Shown: positions 19,332-27,905 of the stretch, one piece after another
Layout: each line of letters opens with the position of its first letter
How positions within the stretch are numbered: position 1 is the stretch's first letter
Assembly: GCF_001885215.1 (NCBI RefSeq)
Contig: NZ_CP018091.1
Coordinates: 2,170,001-2,234,000 of the forward strand
Origin: Synechococcus sp. SynAce01
Lineage (GTDB): Bacteria > Cyanobacteriota > Cyanobacteriia > PCC-6307 > Cyanobiaceae
DNA: 64,000 bases
Direction of reading: 5' to 3'
Program-made: the position numbers and the translations under genes
Notes under the pieces: model-generated
The model's database searches: none
The model's input: the letters and a program-made list of their open reading frames with translations, nothing else
Told to the model about the DNA's origin: nothing

Positions 19332-20837
19332 TCAGGCGATCGCTTCAGCCAAGCGAAGGGCGTTGGCGATCACCGTCAGGCCGGGCGAGAGGCCTGGGCA
19401 GCTGGGAAAAACACTGGCGTCGGCCACGGTCAAGTTGCCCACTTCGTGACTACGGCCGTTGAGGCCCACCACGGAGATGGCGGGATCGCTGCCCATCCGG
19501 CAGGTGCCGCAGGCGTAGCCCATCACCGCCAGCGGCGCCTCGCCACGGGGATGGATCCAGGCTTTCTTGACCACCTGGGTCTGGGGGTCGGCTTCAACGG
19601 CCTGCAGGGTGTCGAGCCAGCGGTAAACCAGCCGGTCGTGGGCTTCGAGATTGTTGGCCAGGTATTGAATGCGAATCCGCTTGTTGCGCAGGGTGATGCG
19701 GTTTTCAGGGTCTGGCAGCACGGCGCTGGTGGCCCACCAACAGACCGAGCGGGAGGCGAGCTGGGCCAAGGTTGCGTTGGGCAGCAGCTTCGTGACCAGC
19801 GACAGCACCGGCGGCGATTCGGCGAAGAGCGGATCCTGAAGAACGCCGCCGCCGTTCTCGATATGGCCGAGCGGAAAACTGACGTTCTGATCGCCCCAGT
19901 AGTAGTCGTTGACGCCGAGGCTGCGGGGATAGCGAGCGGAATTGGCTGATGTGGCCAGCTGCAGAATCGCGCTGAGCTGCAACTTCATCAGATTGCGGCC
20001 CACCTGGCCTGAGCCGTTGGCCAGCCCTTCGGGATGGCGATCACTGGCCGACGCCAGCAGGATGGCGGGGGTGTTGATCGCCCCGGCGGCGAGCACCACC
20101 TGGTCGCCGCGGAACAGCCAGCTCTGGCCGTCGATCACCGCCTCCACCCCCCGCACGTCGCTGCCACTGGGGTTCACGTGCAGGCGGGTGACCTTGGCCC
20201 CGGTGCGCAGCTGGGTGGCCGGGTGCTTCAGGGCGGCGGCCACACCGAACAACTCGGCATCGCCGCTGGGATCCTCTGGATCTTCTGACCAGGTGAGTGG
20301 CAGGTCGTAGGGACGGCAACCCTGCCGCTCCAGGGCCGAGCGCAGCGGCTCGAGAAAGGGCTCGATCGCCAGGGGCCGGTGGGGAAAGTCGGTGGCCCGT
20401 GCTGGCTCGGTGGGATCGATGCCAGCCTGCCCGTGGACCCTGTACAGGGCTTCGGCCCGGTCATACCAGGGGGCCAGCTCGGCGTAGCTGAGGCCCCAGC
20501 GCGGGGCCTGACCTTCCTGCATCGCCAGGCCGTCGAACTCGGCCTCGCGCATGCGTTCAAGCACGGCGCCCCAGATCTTGGTGTTGCCGCCCAGGGCATA
20601 GATCGCCTGGGGGTTGAAGGGGTCACCGTCGGTGCCGAACCACTGTTCACTGGGGTGATAGCGATCCTTCTGAAAGAGATCGACATCGGAGACGTTCTGG
20701 TCTTCCAGGGGCAGGGAGCCGCCCCGCTCCAGGATCAGGACCCTGCGGCCTTTGGCGGCCAGGGAAGCCGCCACGGTGCCTCCAGCGGCGCCGCTGCCGA
20801 TCACGATCATGTCGTAGTGGGCGTCGTCAATGATCAT
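19332..20837 (-). CDS. GMC-family FAD oxidoreductase
   Basis: A 501-residue glucose-methanol-choline oxidoreductase. The N-terminal FAD loop is IVIGSGAAGGTVAASLAAKG; GGNTKIWGAVLERM matches the second GMC signature; the C-terminus has GYACGTCRMG and a flavin-contacting run NLTVADASVFPSCPG. No signal peptide is seen. The substrate is unknown, but GMC enzymes oxidise alcohols or sugars. Its ATG overlaps the stop of oxidase subunit III (ATGA), so it is probably the last gene of the ARTO operon and functionally linked to it. Confidence 0.85.
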   Translation of the reverse strand: MIIDDAHYDMIVIGSGAAGGTVAASLAAKGRRVLILERGGSLPLEDQNVSDVDLFQKDRYHPSEQWFGTDGDPFNPQAIYALGGNTKIWGAVLERMREAEFDGLAMQEGQAPRWGLSYAELAPWYDRAEALYRVHGQAGIDPTEPARATDFPHRPLAIEPFLEPLRSALERQGCRPYDLPLTWSEDPEDPSGDAELFGVAAALKHPATQLRTGAKVTRLHVNPSGSDVRGVEAVIDGQSWLFRGDQVVLAAGAINTPAILLASASDRHPEGLANGSGQVGRNLMKLQLSAILQLATSANSARYPRSLGVNDYYWGDQNVSFPLGHIENGGGVLQDPLFAESPPVLSLVTKLLPNATLAQLASRSVCWWATSAVLPDPENRITLRNKRIRIQYLANNLEAHDRLVYRWLDTLQAVEADPQTQVVKKAWIHPRGEAPLAVMGYACGTCRMGSDPAISVVGLNGRSHEVGNLTVADASVFPSCPGLSPGLTVIANALRLAEAIA

Positions 20838-21469
20838 GCCGGCCAGGCGTAAAGCAGAAGGAACAGCAGCACCCAGATCACATCGACGAAATGCCAGAAC
20901 AGCGAGGCGGCCACCACCCCCTGCTCGCCGCCTTCATAATTGCCGGCGCGGAAGGAACGAATCAGCATCAGCCCCATCAGCAGGACGCCGCTGGCCACAT
21001 GCAGGCCGTGGAAGCCCGTGAGCAGGTAGAAGCAGCTGCCGAAGCTGCCGCTGGTGATGCCAAAGGACAGCCCAGCCCACTCCACCGCCTGGCCATAGAG
21101 AAAGACCGTGCCCATGGCCATGCTCAGCAACCAGAAGGCACGGAATCCCCAGAGGTTGCCGCGATTCAGGAACCATTCGGCCAGGGCGATCGTGCCGCTG
21201 CTGGACACCAGCACCGCCGTGTAAGCCAGGGGCGTGCGCCACTCCAGGCCCTCCACGCCAGGGGGGAGCCAGTTGAGCGAGGAGAGCTTTAACACCGCGT
21301 AGCCGGTGAAGAAGGCGAAGAAAATAATGCTCTCGGAGCACAGAAAAATGATGAATCCCGTCAGGCTGTGGTTGGCATGGCTGCTGTGACCGGACGCGTG
21401 GCCGTCAGTCGGGCCGGCGTTCTGATCAAGGCCTGAGAGGGGATCTGGGCTGGCGGGGGTGAGGGTCAT
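20834..21469 (-). CDS. ctaEII: haem-copper oxidase subunit III (ARTO type)
   Basis: A 211-residue five-helix COX3-family protein. It stabilises subunit I and lines its oxygen-access path. Typical motifs are the glutamate-bearing helix FIIFLCSESIIFFAFF and a final FHGLHVASGVLL plus ASLFWHFVDVIWVLLF. It starts five bases after the subunit I stop and overlaps the GMC gene by four. The II suffix follows from the CuA-less subunit II encoded upstream. Confidence 0.92.
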   Translation of the reverse strand: MTLTPASPDPLSGLDQNAGPTDGHASGHSSHANHSLTGFIIFLCSESIIFFAFFTGYAVLKLSSLNWLPPGVEGLEWRTPLAYTAVLVSSSGTIALAEWFLNRGNLWGFRAFWLLSMAMGTVFLYGQAVEWAGLSFGITSGSFGSCFYLLTGFHGLHVASGVLLMGLMLIRSFRAGNYEGGEQGVVAASLFWHFVDVIWVLLFLLLYAWPA

Positions 21470-21473
21470 CGCT

Positions 21474-23177
21474 TCAGGCCTGCCCAGTGGCGAGGAAATC
21501 AGTGGCGCGGGGATAGCGCTCCTGGTGTTCCACCAGGGGAAGGCCGCTGCCGTAGCCGTAGGGGCCGCTGATCACGGTGGGTACGTTCTCCTCGAAGTTC
21601 TCGGCCGGAGGTGGCGAGGGCAGCAGCCACTCCAGGCCGATCGCGTTCCAGGGGTTGGCCGGCGCCTGCTTGCCGCGCACCAGTGAGCTGACCAGATTGA
21701 GCAGGAAGGGAATGATCGAGACCCCCAGCAGAAAGGCACCGAGGCTGGCAAGCACATTCCAGAAGGCGAATTCCGGGTCGTAGGACGACACCCGGCGGGG
21801 CATGCCCATCAGCCCGAGCGGGTGCATCGGGAAGAAATTCAGGTTGGTGCCGATGAAGGTGAGCAGGAAATGGAGCTGCCCCAGGCCCTCGTAATACATC
21901 TTGCCGGTGAATTTAGGGAACCAGTGATAGATCGCGGCATACACGCCCATGGTGGCAGCGCCATAAATCACGTAGTGAAAGTGCCCCACCACAAAATAGG
22001 TGTTGTTCACATGGATGTCCACCGGCACCGTGGCCAGCATGATGCCGGTGACGCCGGCAAACACGAAGTTGAACAGGCCGCCGAGGGCAAACAGCATCGG
22101 CGTATTCAGCCGTAACTTGCCGCCCCAGAGTGTGGCGAGCCAGGCGAACACCTTGATGCCGGTGGGCACGGCGATCAGCATGGTGGTGACCATGAACAGA
22201 TCACGCATCCACTGGGGCACGCCGCTGGGGAACATGTGGTGCACCCAGACCACCAGGCTCAGCGCCACAATCACCAACGAGGCCATCGCCACAAAGCGAT
22301 AGCCGAAGAGAGGCTTGCGGGCATAGACCGGAAACAGCTCGGAGAACACCCCGAACACCGGCAGGATGATCACATAGACGGCGGGGTGGGAATAAAACCA
22401 GAAGAAGTGTTGATAGAGCACCGGATCACCGCCGCCCTCCGGCCTGTAAAACGAGGTGCCCACCACCAGGTCAAACAACAACATCAGGGCGCCACCGGTG
22501 AGGGCCGGCAGGCCGATCAATTGAATGATCTGGGCGGAGAGCGCCGTCCAGCAGAAGATCGGCATCCGGAACAGGGTCATCCCCGGCGCCCGCATGCGCA
22601 GGATCGTGGTCACAAAGTTGATCGCCCCCATGATCGAGGACACACCCGAGAGGGCCACGGCCACAATCCAGAGCGCCTCGCCGTTGATCAGGAAGCCCAG
22701 CGGGTTCTGCAGGCTCACCGGCGGATAGGACCACCAGCCGGAGGCGGCCGGACCACCCGGCACCAGGAAGCTGGCCATCAGGATCACACCGAAGACGGGC
22801 ACAAGCCAGAAGGCCGCCGCATTCAGCCGCGGAAAGGCCATGTCCGGGGCGCCGATCATGCAGGGGATCAGGAGGTTGTTGAGCCCATTGAGTACCGGGA
22901 ACATGAACAGGAACAGCATGATCGTGCCATGCATGGTGTAGAGGCCGTTGTACACCGTTCGATCAACAAGATCAGCCTCAGGGGTGATCAATTCGCCGCG
23001 CATGATCATGGCCAGCAGCCCGCCGACCAACAGAAAGATCAGGGCGGTGGCGATGTATTGAATCCCGATCACCTTGGCATCGGTGTTGAAGCTGAAGTAA
23101 CGCTTCCAGCTGTTCGGAGCCTTGGGCTGCGGCGTGGGGGCGGCGCTGAGGCCCGGATCGAAAGGGGTGATGGTCAT
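21474..23177 (-). CDS. ctaDII: haem-copper oxidase subunit I (ARTO type)
   Basis: A 567-residue twelve-helix catalytic subunit that reduces O2 at the binuclear centre. Haem and CuB ligands are visible in YTMHGTIMLFLF, WFYSHPAVYVIILP (His and cross-linked Tyr), VHHMFPSGVP and VGHFHYVIYGA. The C-terminal 60 residues are a loop-rich tail ending in LATGQA. It belongs to the leftward operon DUF2231-DUF2231-II-I-III-GMC. The catalytic core looks functional, so the oxidase should be active with a donor other than cytochrome c. Confidence 0.95.
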   Translation of the reverse strand: MTITPFDPGLSAAPTPQPKAPNSWKRYFSFNTDAKVIGIQYIATALIFLLVGGLLAMIMRGELITPEADLVDRTVYNGLYTMHGTIMLFLFMFPVLNGLNNLLIPCMIGAPDMAFPRLNAAAFWLVPVFGVILMASFLVPGGPAASGWWSYPPVSLQNPLGFLINGEALWIVAVALSGVSSIMGAINFVTTILRMRAPGMTLFRMPIFCWTALSAQIIQLIGLPALTGGALMLLFDLVVGTSFYRPEGGGDPVLYQHFFWFYSHPAVYVIILPVFGVFSELFPVYARKPLFGYRFVAMASLVIVALSLVVWVHHMFPSGVPQWMRDLFMVTTMLIAVPTGIKVFAWLATLWGGKLRLNTPMLFALGGLFNFVFAGVTGIMLATVPVDIHVNNTYFVVGHFHYVIYGAATMGVYAAIYHWFPKFTGKMYYEGLGQLHFLLTFIGTNLNFFPMHPLGLMGMPRRVSSYDPEFAFWNVLASLGAFLLGVSIIPFLLNLVSSLVRGKQAPANPWNAIGLEWLLPSPPPAENFEENVPTVISGPYGYGSGLPLVEHQERYPRATDFLATGQA

Positions 23178-23184
23178 GGCGCGA

Positions 23185-24126
23185 TCAACCGTCGTGGGGA
23201 AGGGTGTTGGAGCCGGGGACGTTCACCATCGGCGGCGGCGCAGGAACCACAGTGGCGTATCCCGACGGCCGCGTGCGGCTCTGGCGCAGGGCGTACTCCC
23301 TGGAGGCATCGCTGAGTCCGGGCTGCAGCGGCAGGCGGCTGGCCCGGCGCAGCCAGTCCTGGTAGTCGGTTTCGCTCTGGACCACCACATCCACCTGGTT
23401 GGCGGCGAACCAGGTGCCGCTGTATTCCGAATCCCGCAGCCGGTAGCGGCCCTCCCGGGTGGGTGTGAGGAAAAAGGCGATCGAGCGGCCCGGGATCACC
23501 TGCTGCTTGAGCCGGAACGCCGGCACGTAGAAGCCATGGATCACGTCCTCGCTGCGCAGCTGCAATCCCACCCGGCGATCCAACGGCAGGTGCAGCTCGG
23601 TGGCGCTGACTGCCGCACCGGGGTAGCGGAACTCCCACGACCACTGGCGGGCGATCACCTCGATCTCGGCCTGCGGGGCCACGGCGGCACCGCTGGCGGG
23701 CTGCTGATCACTGGCCAGCCGATCGCCGTGCACATGGTCCATCGGTCCGATCAGACCGATCTGGCGGTTCACATCGATCGTGTAATAGGCGATCCCCATG
23801 ACCAGCAGCAGTGGAATCACCGTCCAGATGATCTCGAGCTTGGTGTTGCCCTCGATCGGCTCTGCGTCACTGATGTCGTACTTCGCCGCCCGGTTGAACA
23901 GCATCACCCAGGCCATCACCGACACCACCCCGGCGAAGACGAAGGTGGCAACGGCTGTCTCGAAGCTGAACAGGCCATCCACCAGGGGTGCGGCGCTGGA
24001 GGCCTGCACCGGCAGCCAGCCGAAGGACTGCTGGCCCATCCAGAAGCTGAACCAGACCAGCAGCCCGATCCAGAAGACCAGCCCAGCGATGGCTGGCAGG
24101 TTGGGGCGCGACGGCGTGCTGGTCAT
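23185..24126 (-). CDS. ctaCII: oxidase subunit II lacking the CuA site (ARTO type)
   Basis: A 313-residue subunit II with two transmembrane hairpin helices and a periplasmic cupredoxin domain. It keeps the aromatic patch ARQWSWEFRYPG and the EDVIHGFYVPAFRLKQQVIPG fold marker. Where cytochrome c oxidases have Cys-x3-Cys-x3-His, this protein reads DSEYSGTWFAANQV, so both cysteines and the histidine are absent. Loss of CuA is the known hallmark of the cyanobacterial alternative terminal oxidase, thought to take electrons from quinol. The start overlaps the upstream DUF2231 gene (ATGA). Confidence 0.93.
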   Translation of the reverse strand: MTSTPSRPNLPAIAGLVFWIGLLVWFSFWMGQQSFGWLPVQASSAAPLVDGLFSFETAVATFVFAGVVSVMAWVMLFNRAAKYDISDAEPIEGNTKLEIIWTVIPLLLVMGIAYYTIDVNRQIGLIGPMDHVHGDRLASDQQPASGAAVAPQAEIEVIARQWSWEFRYPGAAVSATELHLPLDRRVGLQLRSEDVIHGFYVPAFRLKQQVIPGRSIAFFLTPTREGRYRLRDSEYSGTWFAANQVDVVVQSETDYQDWLRRASRLPLQPGLSDASREYALRQSRTRPSGYATVVPAPPPMVNVPGSNTLPHDG

Positions 24127-24722
24127 GGCAGGGCCTCGTTGAGATCGGCACCGGCCGCCAGCAGCTGGTTGGCCGTCACATGCACCCCGAACTCAACAGC
24201 CAGCTGGGCGCCGAGGGTGCCATGCCAGGCCATGGCGCCCAGCAGCAGCACGCCGGTGAGCAGGTAGCTCCACTGCACCTGACGGCCCATTTCGCTGCGC
24301 CAGTCGAAGCGCTGGAAACCGCGCCAGAGCGTCATCGCCACGATCGCGAACAGCAGGGCCACGCCGCCGGCTCCATGCCAGAGCATGGTGGCGGTGCTGC
24401 CCATGCCGAAGCTGCTGACGACGCCCGGCAACGGCACCGCCAGCTGCATCTCCACGAAGCCAGCGGCCACGGTGAAGAAGCTGATCAGGCAGCAGGCCAA
24501 CAGGTTGTACCAGCCCACATCGTGAAAGCCGGCGCGGGTCACCGGCAAGGCCAGGAAACGGAACAGCCGTTTCTCCAGGGGAAACACCGCCCCGGCGATG
24601 TCGAAGGCAATCGCGATCACGAACAGGCCGATGCTGAGATGCACCAGGTTCGGATGGATCGGCAACCGGTAGGGCAGGTTGTTGGCACCCAGGCTCAGCA
24701 GGTGCAGGTTGGCTGGATCCAT
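24123..24722 (-). CDS. DUF2231 membrane protein, second copy
   Basis: A 199-residue four-helix membrane protein of the DUF2231 family, with paired histidines in IHPNLVHLSIG at the first helix and more His residues (WHG, TMLWHGAGG) in later helices. Its start overlaps the first copy by one base (TGATG) and its stop overlaps ctaCII (ATGA). The two proteins are paralogues sharing an HPxxVH pattern. Pairs of such genes commonly precede ARTO operons in cyanobacteria. Haem binding by the histidines is a reasonable guess only. Confidence 0.85.
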   Translation of the reverse strand: MDPANLHLLSLGANNLPYRLPIHPNLVHLSIGLFVIAIAFDIAGAVFPLEKRLFRFLALPVTRAGFHDVGWYNLLACCLISFFTVAAGFVEMQLAVPLPGVVSSFGMGSTATMLWHGAGGVALLFAIVAMTLWRGFQRFDWRSEMGRQVQWSYLLTGVLLLGAMAWHGTLGAQLAVEFGVHVTANQLLAAGADLNEALP

Positions 24723-25219
24723 CACACCTGTCCTGCCCGCATCGCTTCCACCACCCTGACGGTGTGCAGCCCGTAGACCCAGATCAGCTGGTTGCCCAGT
24801 ATCACCTGGACCACCACCAGGGCACTGAGCAGCGCGCCGGCCCCCAGGAAGGCCAGGGGCAGCTTGAGCGGGTCACGGCTGCGGATCACATAACGCCAAC
24901 CGGTGAGCACCGAGAGCACGCCGGCTAGCACCCAGCCCAGGGTGCTGTGCAGGTTGAGGATGTCGCGCGAGGCGCCGTAGGGGTTGGCCAGTCCGGCCTC
25001 CACCTGGCCGAAGATGATCGCGATGAAGATCGCCGCAGTGGCGAACAGCAGATTCCAGAAGCTGACCTCGAACAGGGCCGGCCGCTTGGCCCAGACCCCG
25101 ATCAGATCAAAGACGAAGGCGATCAGGGCCATTGCGATCACAAAGTGCACCACGATCGGATGGATCGTGTCCATCCAGGGCAGGTTGCGATCGTTGAGCT
25201 GGGGCAACAGCTCGAACAT
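24722..25219 (-). CDS. DUF2231 membrane protein, first copy
   Basis: A 165-residue protein taken from ATG 25219 (an in-frame upstream start would add 24 atypical residues). It has four hydrophobic helices. The opening helix contains TIHPIVVHFVIAMALIAFVFD, split by the HPxxVH motif also seen in its downstream paralogue, and a second His lies in LNLHSTLGW. It is the first gene of the leftward ARTO operon, so the promoter should lie in the 131 bases before the divergent HdeD-like gene. Confidence 0.83.
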   Translation of the reverse strand: MFELLPQLNDRNLPWMDTIHPIVVHFVIAMALIAFVFDLIGVWAKRPALFEVSFWNLLFATAAIFIAIIFGQVEAGLANPYGASRDILNLHSTLGWVLAGVLSVLTGWRYVIRSRDPLKLPLAFLGAGALLSALVVVQVILGNQLIWVYGLHTVRVVEAMRAGQV

Positions 25220-25350
25220 GGGCGGGGATGAAGCTGTCCCCCCATTCCAGCTTGCGGAGGGGCCTTCTGCGAACCCTGCTCGCTTATCCAAACGCTCCTT
25301 GAGCTTGTTGATCAGACCCCCCTTAGCCTGAACGCACTCGTTTTTTCGCT

Positions 25351-25881
25351 TTGACGGCTCCCGCCTCCCGCCCGCTGCGCTGGCTCACCGCCGGTTTGCT
25401 GTTCGCCGCCGCCGGCCTTTCAATCGCCCTTCCCTTCGTCTCGGCCACCCTGCTGACCATCGGCATCGGTGGGGTGGCGATCGCCGCCGGGGTGGCCCAG
25501 CTGATCCGACTGACCGGTAGCGGCAGCCTCAGCGACAGGGTGTTTCGCGGCTTCTCTGCCCTGCTCTACATCGGGACCGGCGTTTGGATCTTGCTCAATC
25601 CGGTGGGCAGCGAGGTGAGCCTCACGCTCTTCGTTGGCCTGCTGGTGGCCTTCGAGGGGGTGATGGAACTGGCCGCCGCCGCTGCCAGCGCCGTTCCGGC
25701 TCGGGGTCTGGTTCTTATTGATGGGCTGATCACCACCTTGCTCGGGGGACTGCTGGTTGCCCAGTGGCCCAGCGACAGCCTCTGGGCCCTCGGCACGCTG
25801 TTCGGTGTGGCCCTGGCGCTCTCGGCCGTGAATCTGTTAACGGCGCCAGCTTCGGCTGCAGAGGCCGCTTCACCCAGCTGA
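25351..25881 (+). CDS. HdeD/DUF308-family membrane protein
   Basis: A 176-residue protein with six predicted transmembrane helices arranged as repeated hairpins, typical of the DUF308 (HdeD-like) family. In enterobacteria HdeD is linked to acid stress; its role in cyanobacteria is unknown. The start is a TTG at 25351 giving TAPASRPLRWLTAG ahead of the first helix. It is divergent from the ARTO operon. Confidence 0.8.
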   Translation: MTAPASRPLRWLTAGLLFAAAGLSIALPFVSATLLTIGIGGVAIAAGVAQLIRLTGSGSLSDRVFRGFSALLYIGTGVWILLNPVGSEVSLTLFVGLLVAFEGVMELAAAAASAVPARGLVLIDGLITTLLGGLLVAQWPSDSLWALGTLFGVALALSAVNLLTAPASAAEAASPS

Positions 25882-25910
25882 AGGTTCGTTCTGTCAGCAG
25901 CTCATTTTTT

Positions 25911-26018
25911 TTATTCTTCCTTGCGGCGTCCCACCAGCCAGAAGGCACCGAGCACGGCGCCAAGGAGCAGGGCAATCTGGATCAGCCCGCCGCTCCACAT
26001 CCATTCCTGGGAGGTCAT
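25911..26018 (-). CDS. 35-residue single-helix membrane protein
   Basis: A small open frame with an ATG at 26018 and TAA at 25911. It encodes a short N-terminus with two Trp (SQEWMWSGG), one strongly hydrophobic helix (LIQIALLLGAVLGAFWLV) and a basic-acidic tail (GRRKEE). This topology is typical of small bitopic subunits of bioenergetic complexes or transporters, but it matches no photosystem or cytochrome subunit I know. It follows ggt on the same strand after 84 bases and has no strong ribosome binding site. Confidence 0.45.
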   Translation of the reverse strand: MTSQEWMWSGGLIQIALLLGAVLGAFWLVGRRKEE

Positions 26019-26102
26019 CTCGGCGACAGGGCCCAGAGGGGCGAGGGAAGCAAGCAAGGATCCAGCTGCAAGGGCGCTACCCACAGTCTGCGGGAGTGGG
26101 CT

Positions 26103-27905
26103 TCATTCGCCGATGGCCAGGGCTCCGGAGCGGCGGGGGTCCGCCACCCCCAGGCTGCCGCCTTCCGGCAGGGCCTCAACCGAATGGGCAGAGCCCATCG
26201 CCCGTGATGGCTGCAACTGGTGGCCCAGGTTTTGCAGCAACCGCAGGCTGTCGGGGCTGAGGCCCTGCTCGTGGCTGAGCTGATCGGGCCAGAGCTGGCT
26301 GTGGATCCGGCTGGTGGCCACGGCTGAGGCCAGGTTGAGGCCGTGCTCGAGGCGATTAAGCAGCACCTGCAGCACGATGGTGATGATGCGGCTGCCACCC
26401 GGGCTGCCGGTGGCCAGGAGTGGCCCGCCGCGTCGGTCGAGCACCAGCGTGGGCGCCATCGAGGAGAGCGGCTGTTTGCCCGGCGCGATCGCGTTGGCCT
26501 CCCCTTGCACCAGGCCGAAGGCGTTGGGCACGCCCGGTTTGGCCGTGAAGTCGTCCATCTCGTTGTTGAGCAGGAAACCGGCTCCGGGCACACTCACCCC
26601 ATTGCCGAAGGCGAAGTTGAGTGTGGTGGTGGTGGCCACCAGGCTGCCGTCACGGTCGATCACCGAGAGGTGGGTGGTGTTGGGGCCTTCCTGGAGGCCA
26701 GGTGCCTGTGGCGAGAGCTGCAGGGAGGGCGTATGGCGGTTGAGCTGGATGCGGGCCCGTTGGCGGGAGGCGTAGGCGGAGCTGAGCAGCTTCTCCAGGG
26801 GCATCGCCACGAAGCGGGGGTCACCGAGCAGGGCGTTGCGATCCAGGTAGGCCAGGTTCATCGCCTCCACCATCAAGTGCAGGCTGGCGGCGCTGTTGAG
26901 CCCCATGGCCGCCAGATCGAAGCCCTCGAGCATGCGCAGCAGCTGGATCAAGGTGACGCCCCCAGAGCTGGGTGGCGGCATGGCGATGACGGCATGGCCG
27001 CGCCAATCACCGATCAGCGGAGCCATCGCCCTGGCGCGGTAAGCGCTGAGGTCGGCGGCAGTGATCAACCCGCCTTGCTCACGCATCAGGGCCACCAGCT
27101 GGTCCGCCACCGGCCCGGCGTAGAAACCCTCTTCCCCTTCGCGGGCGATGCGGCCGAGGGTGGCGGCCAGCAGGGGCTGGCGCAGCCGATCACCGGGCGC
27201 ATAGGCCAGACCGCCGGGCTTGAAGAACAGCTGGGCTGAGGTGGGGTCGGCCTTGAGCCGTGGGGCCGCCGCCTTCAAGGAGCCCGCTAGCTCGTGGCTG
27301 ACCACGATTCCATCTTTGGCCAGGGCGATCGCAGGGGCGATCACGGCGGCGAGCGGCAGGCGTCCGTAGCGGCGCTGGGCCAGCACCAGCCCGGCCACGG
27401 TGCCAGGCACGCCCGTGCTCAGCAGGCTGCGGGTGGCCTTGAGGCGATCCACCGATCCATCGGCAGCAAGGAAGAGATCGGCCCGGGCAGCCAGGGGGGC
27501 CTTCTCCCGGAAATTGATCGTCACCGCCCGCCCCCGTCCCACCCGCGTCTCCCCCCCCAGCAGGGGCGCTCCTGCCGTTGCCGTGTCGGGCCGCCACAGC
27601 ACCAGAAAACCGCCGCCGCCGATGTTGCCGGCCTGGGGCAGCGTCACCGCCAGGGCGAAGGAGGTGGCCACCGCGGCGTCCACGGCATTGCCACCCCGGC
27701 GCAGGATGTCACGCCCTACCCGCGACGCTTCAGCTTCCTGGCTCGCCACCATGCCGCCACTGGAGCGCACCGGCGAAAAGCGCTCTCCGCCTTCCTGCAG
27801 CACGTTGGCGCTGGCCAGAGGTGTCAGCAGCAGGCCGCTCCCCAGAAAGCACTTCGCCAGCAGGCCCCAACTCAGAAGGCCCAGCCGCTGTTCAGGCCTT
27901 GCCAT
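26103..27905 (-). CDS. ggt: gamma-glutamyltransferase
   Basis: A proenzyme of about 600 residues from ATG 27905 (GTG 27917 is also in frame). An N-terminal hydrophobic signal (LLAKCFLGSGLLLTPLASA) indicates export. The autoprocessing threonine lies in NTTHLSVID near residue 410, and GSPGGSRIITIVLQ and NAVDAAVATSFAL are family motifs. The enzyme removes gamma-glutamyl groups from glutathione in the periplasm. The start overlaps the 5-oxoprolinase stop, so the two steps of gamma-glutamyl salvage are in one transcript. Confidence 0.95.
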   Translation of the reverse strand: MARPEQRLGLLSWGLLAKCFLGSGLLLTPLASANVLQEGGERFSPVRSSGGMVASQEAEASRVGRDILRRGGNAVDAAVATSFALAVTLPQAGNIGGGGFLVLWRPDTATAGAPLLGGETRVGRGRAVTINFREKAPLAARADLFLAADGSVDRLKATRSLLSTGVPGTVAGLVLAQRRYGRLPLAAVIAPAIALAKDGIVVSHELAGSLKAAAPRLKADPTSAQLFFKPGGLAYAPGDRLRQPLLAATLGRIAREGEEGFYAGPVADQLVALMREQGGLITAADLSAYRARAMAPLIGDWRGHAVIAMPPPSSGGVTLIQLLRMLEGFDLAAMGLNSAASLHLMVEAMNLAYLDRNALLGDPRFVAMPLEKLLSSAYASRQRARIQLNRHTPSLQLSPQAPGLQEGPNTTHLSVIDRDGSLVATTTTLNFAFGNGVSVPGAGFLLNNEMDDFTAKPGVPNAFGLVQGEANAIAPGKQPLSSMAPTLVLDRRGGPLLATGSPGGSRIITIVLQVLLNRLEHGLNLASAVATSRIHSQLWPDQLSHEQGLSPDSLRLLQNLGHQLQPSRAMGSAHSVEALPEGGSLGVADPRRSGALAIGE

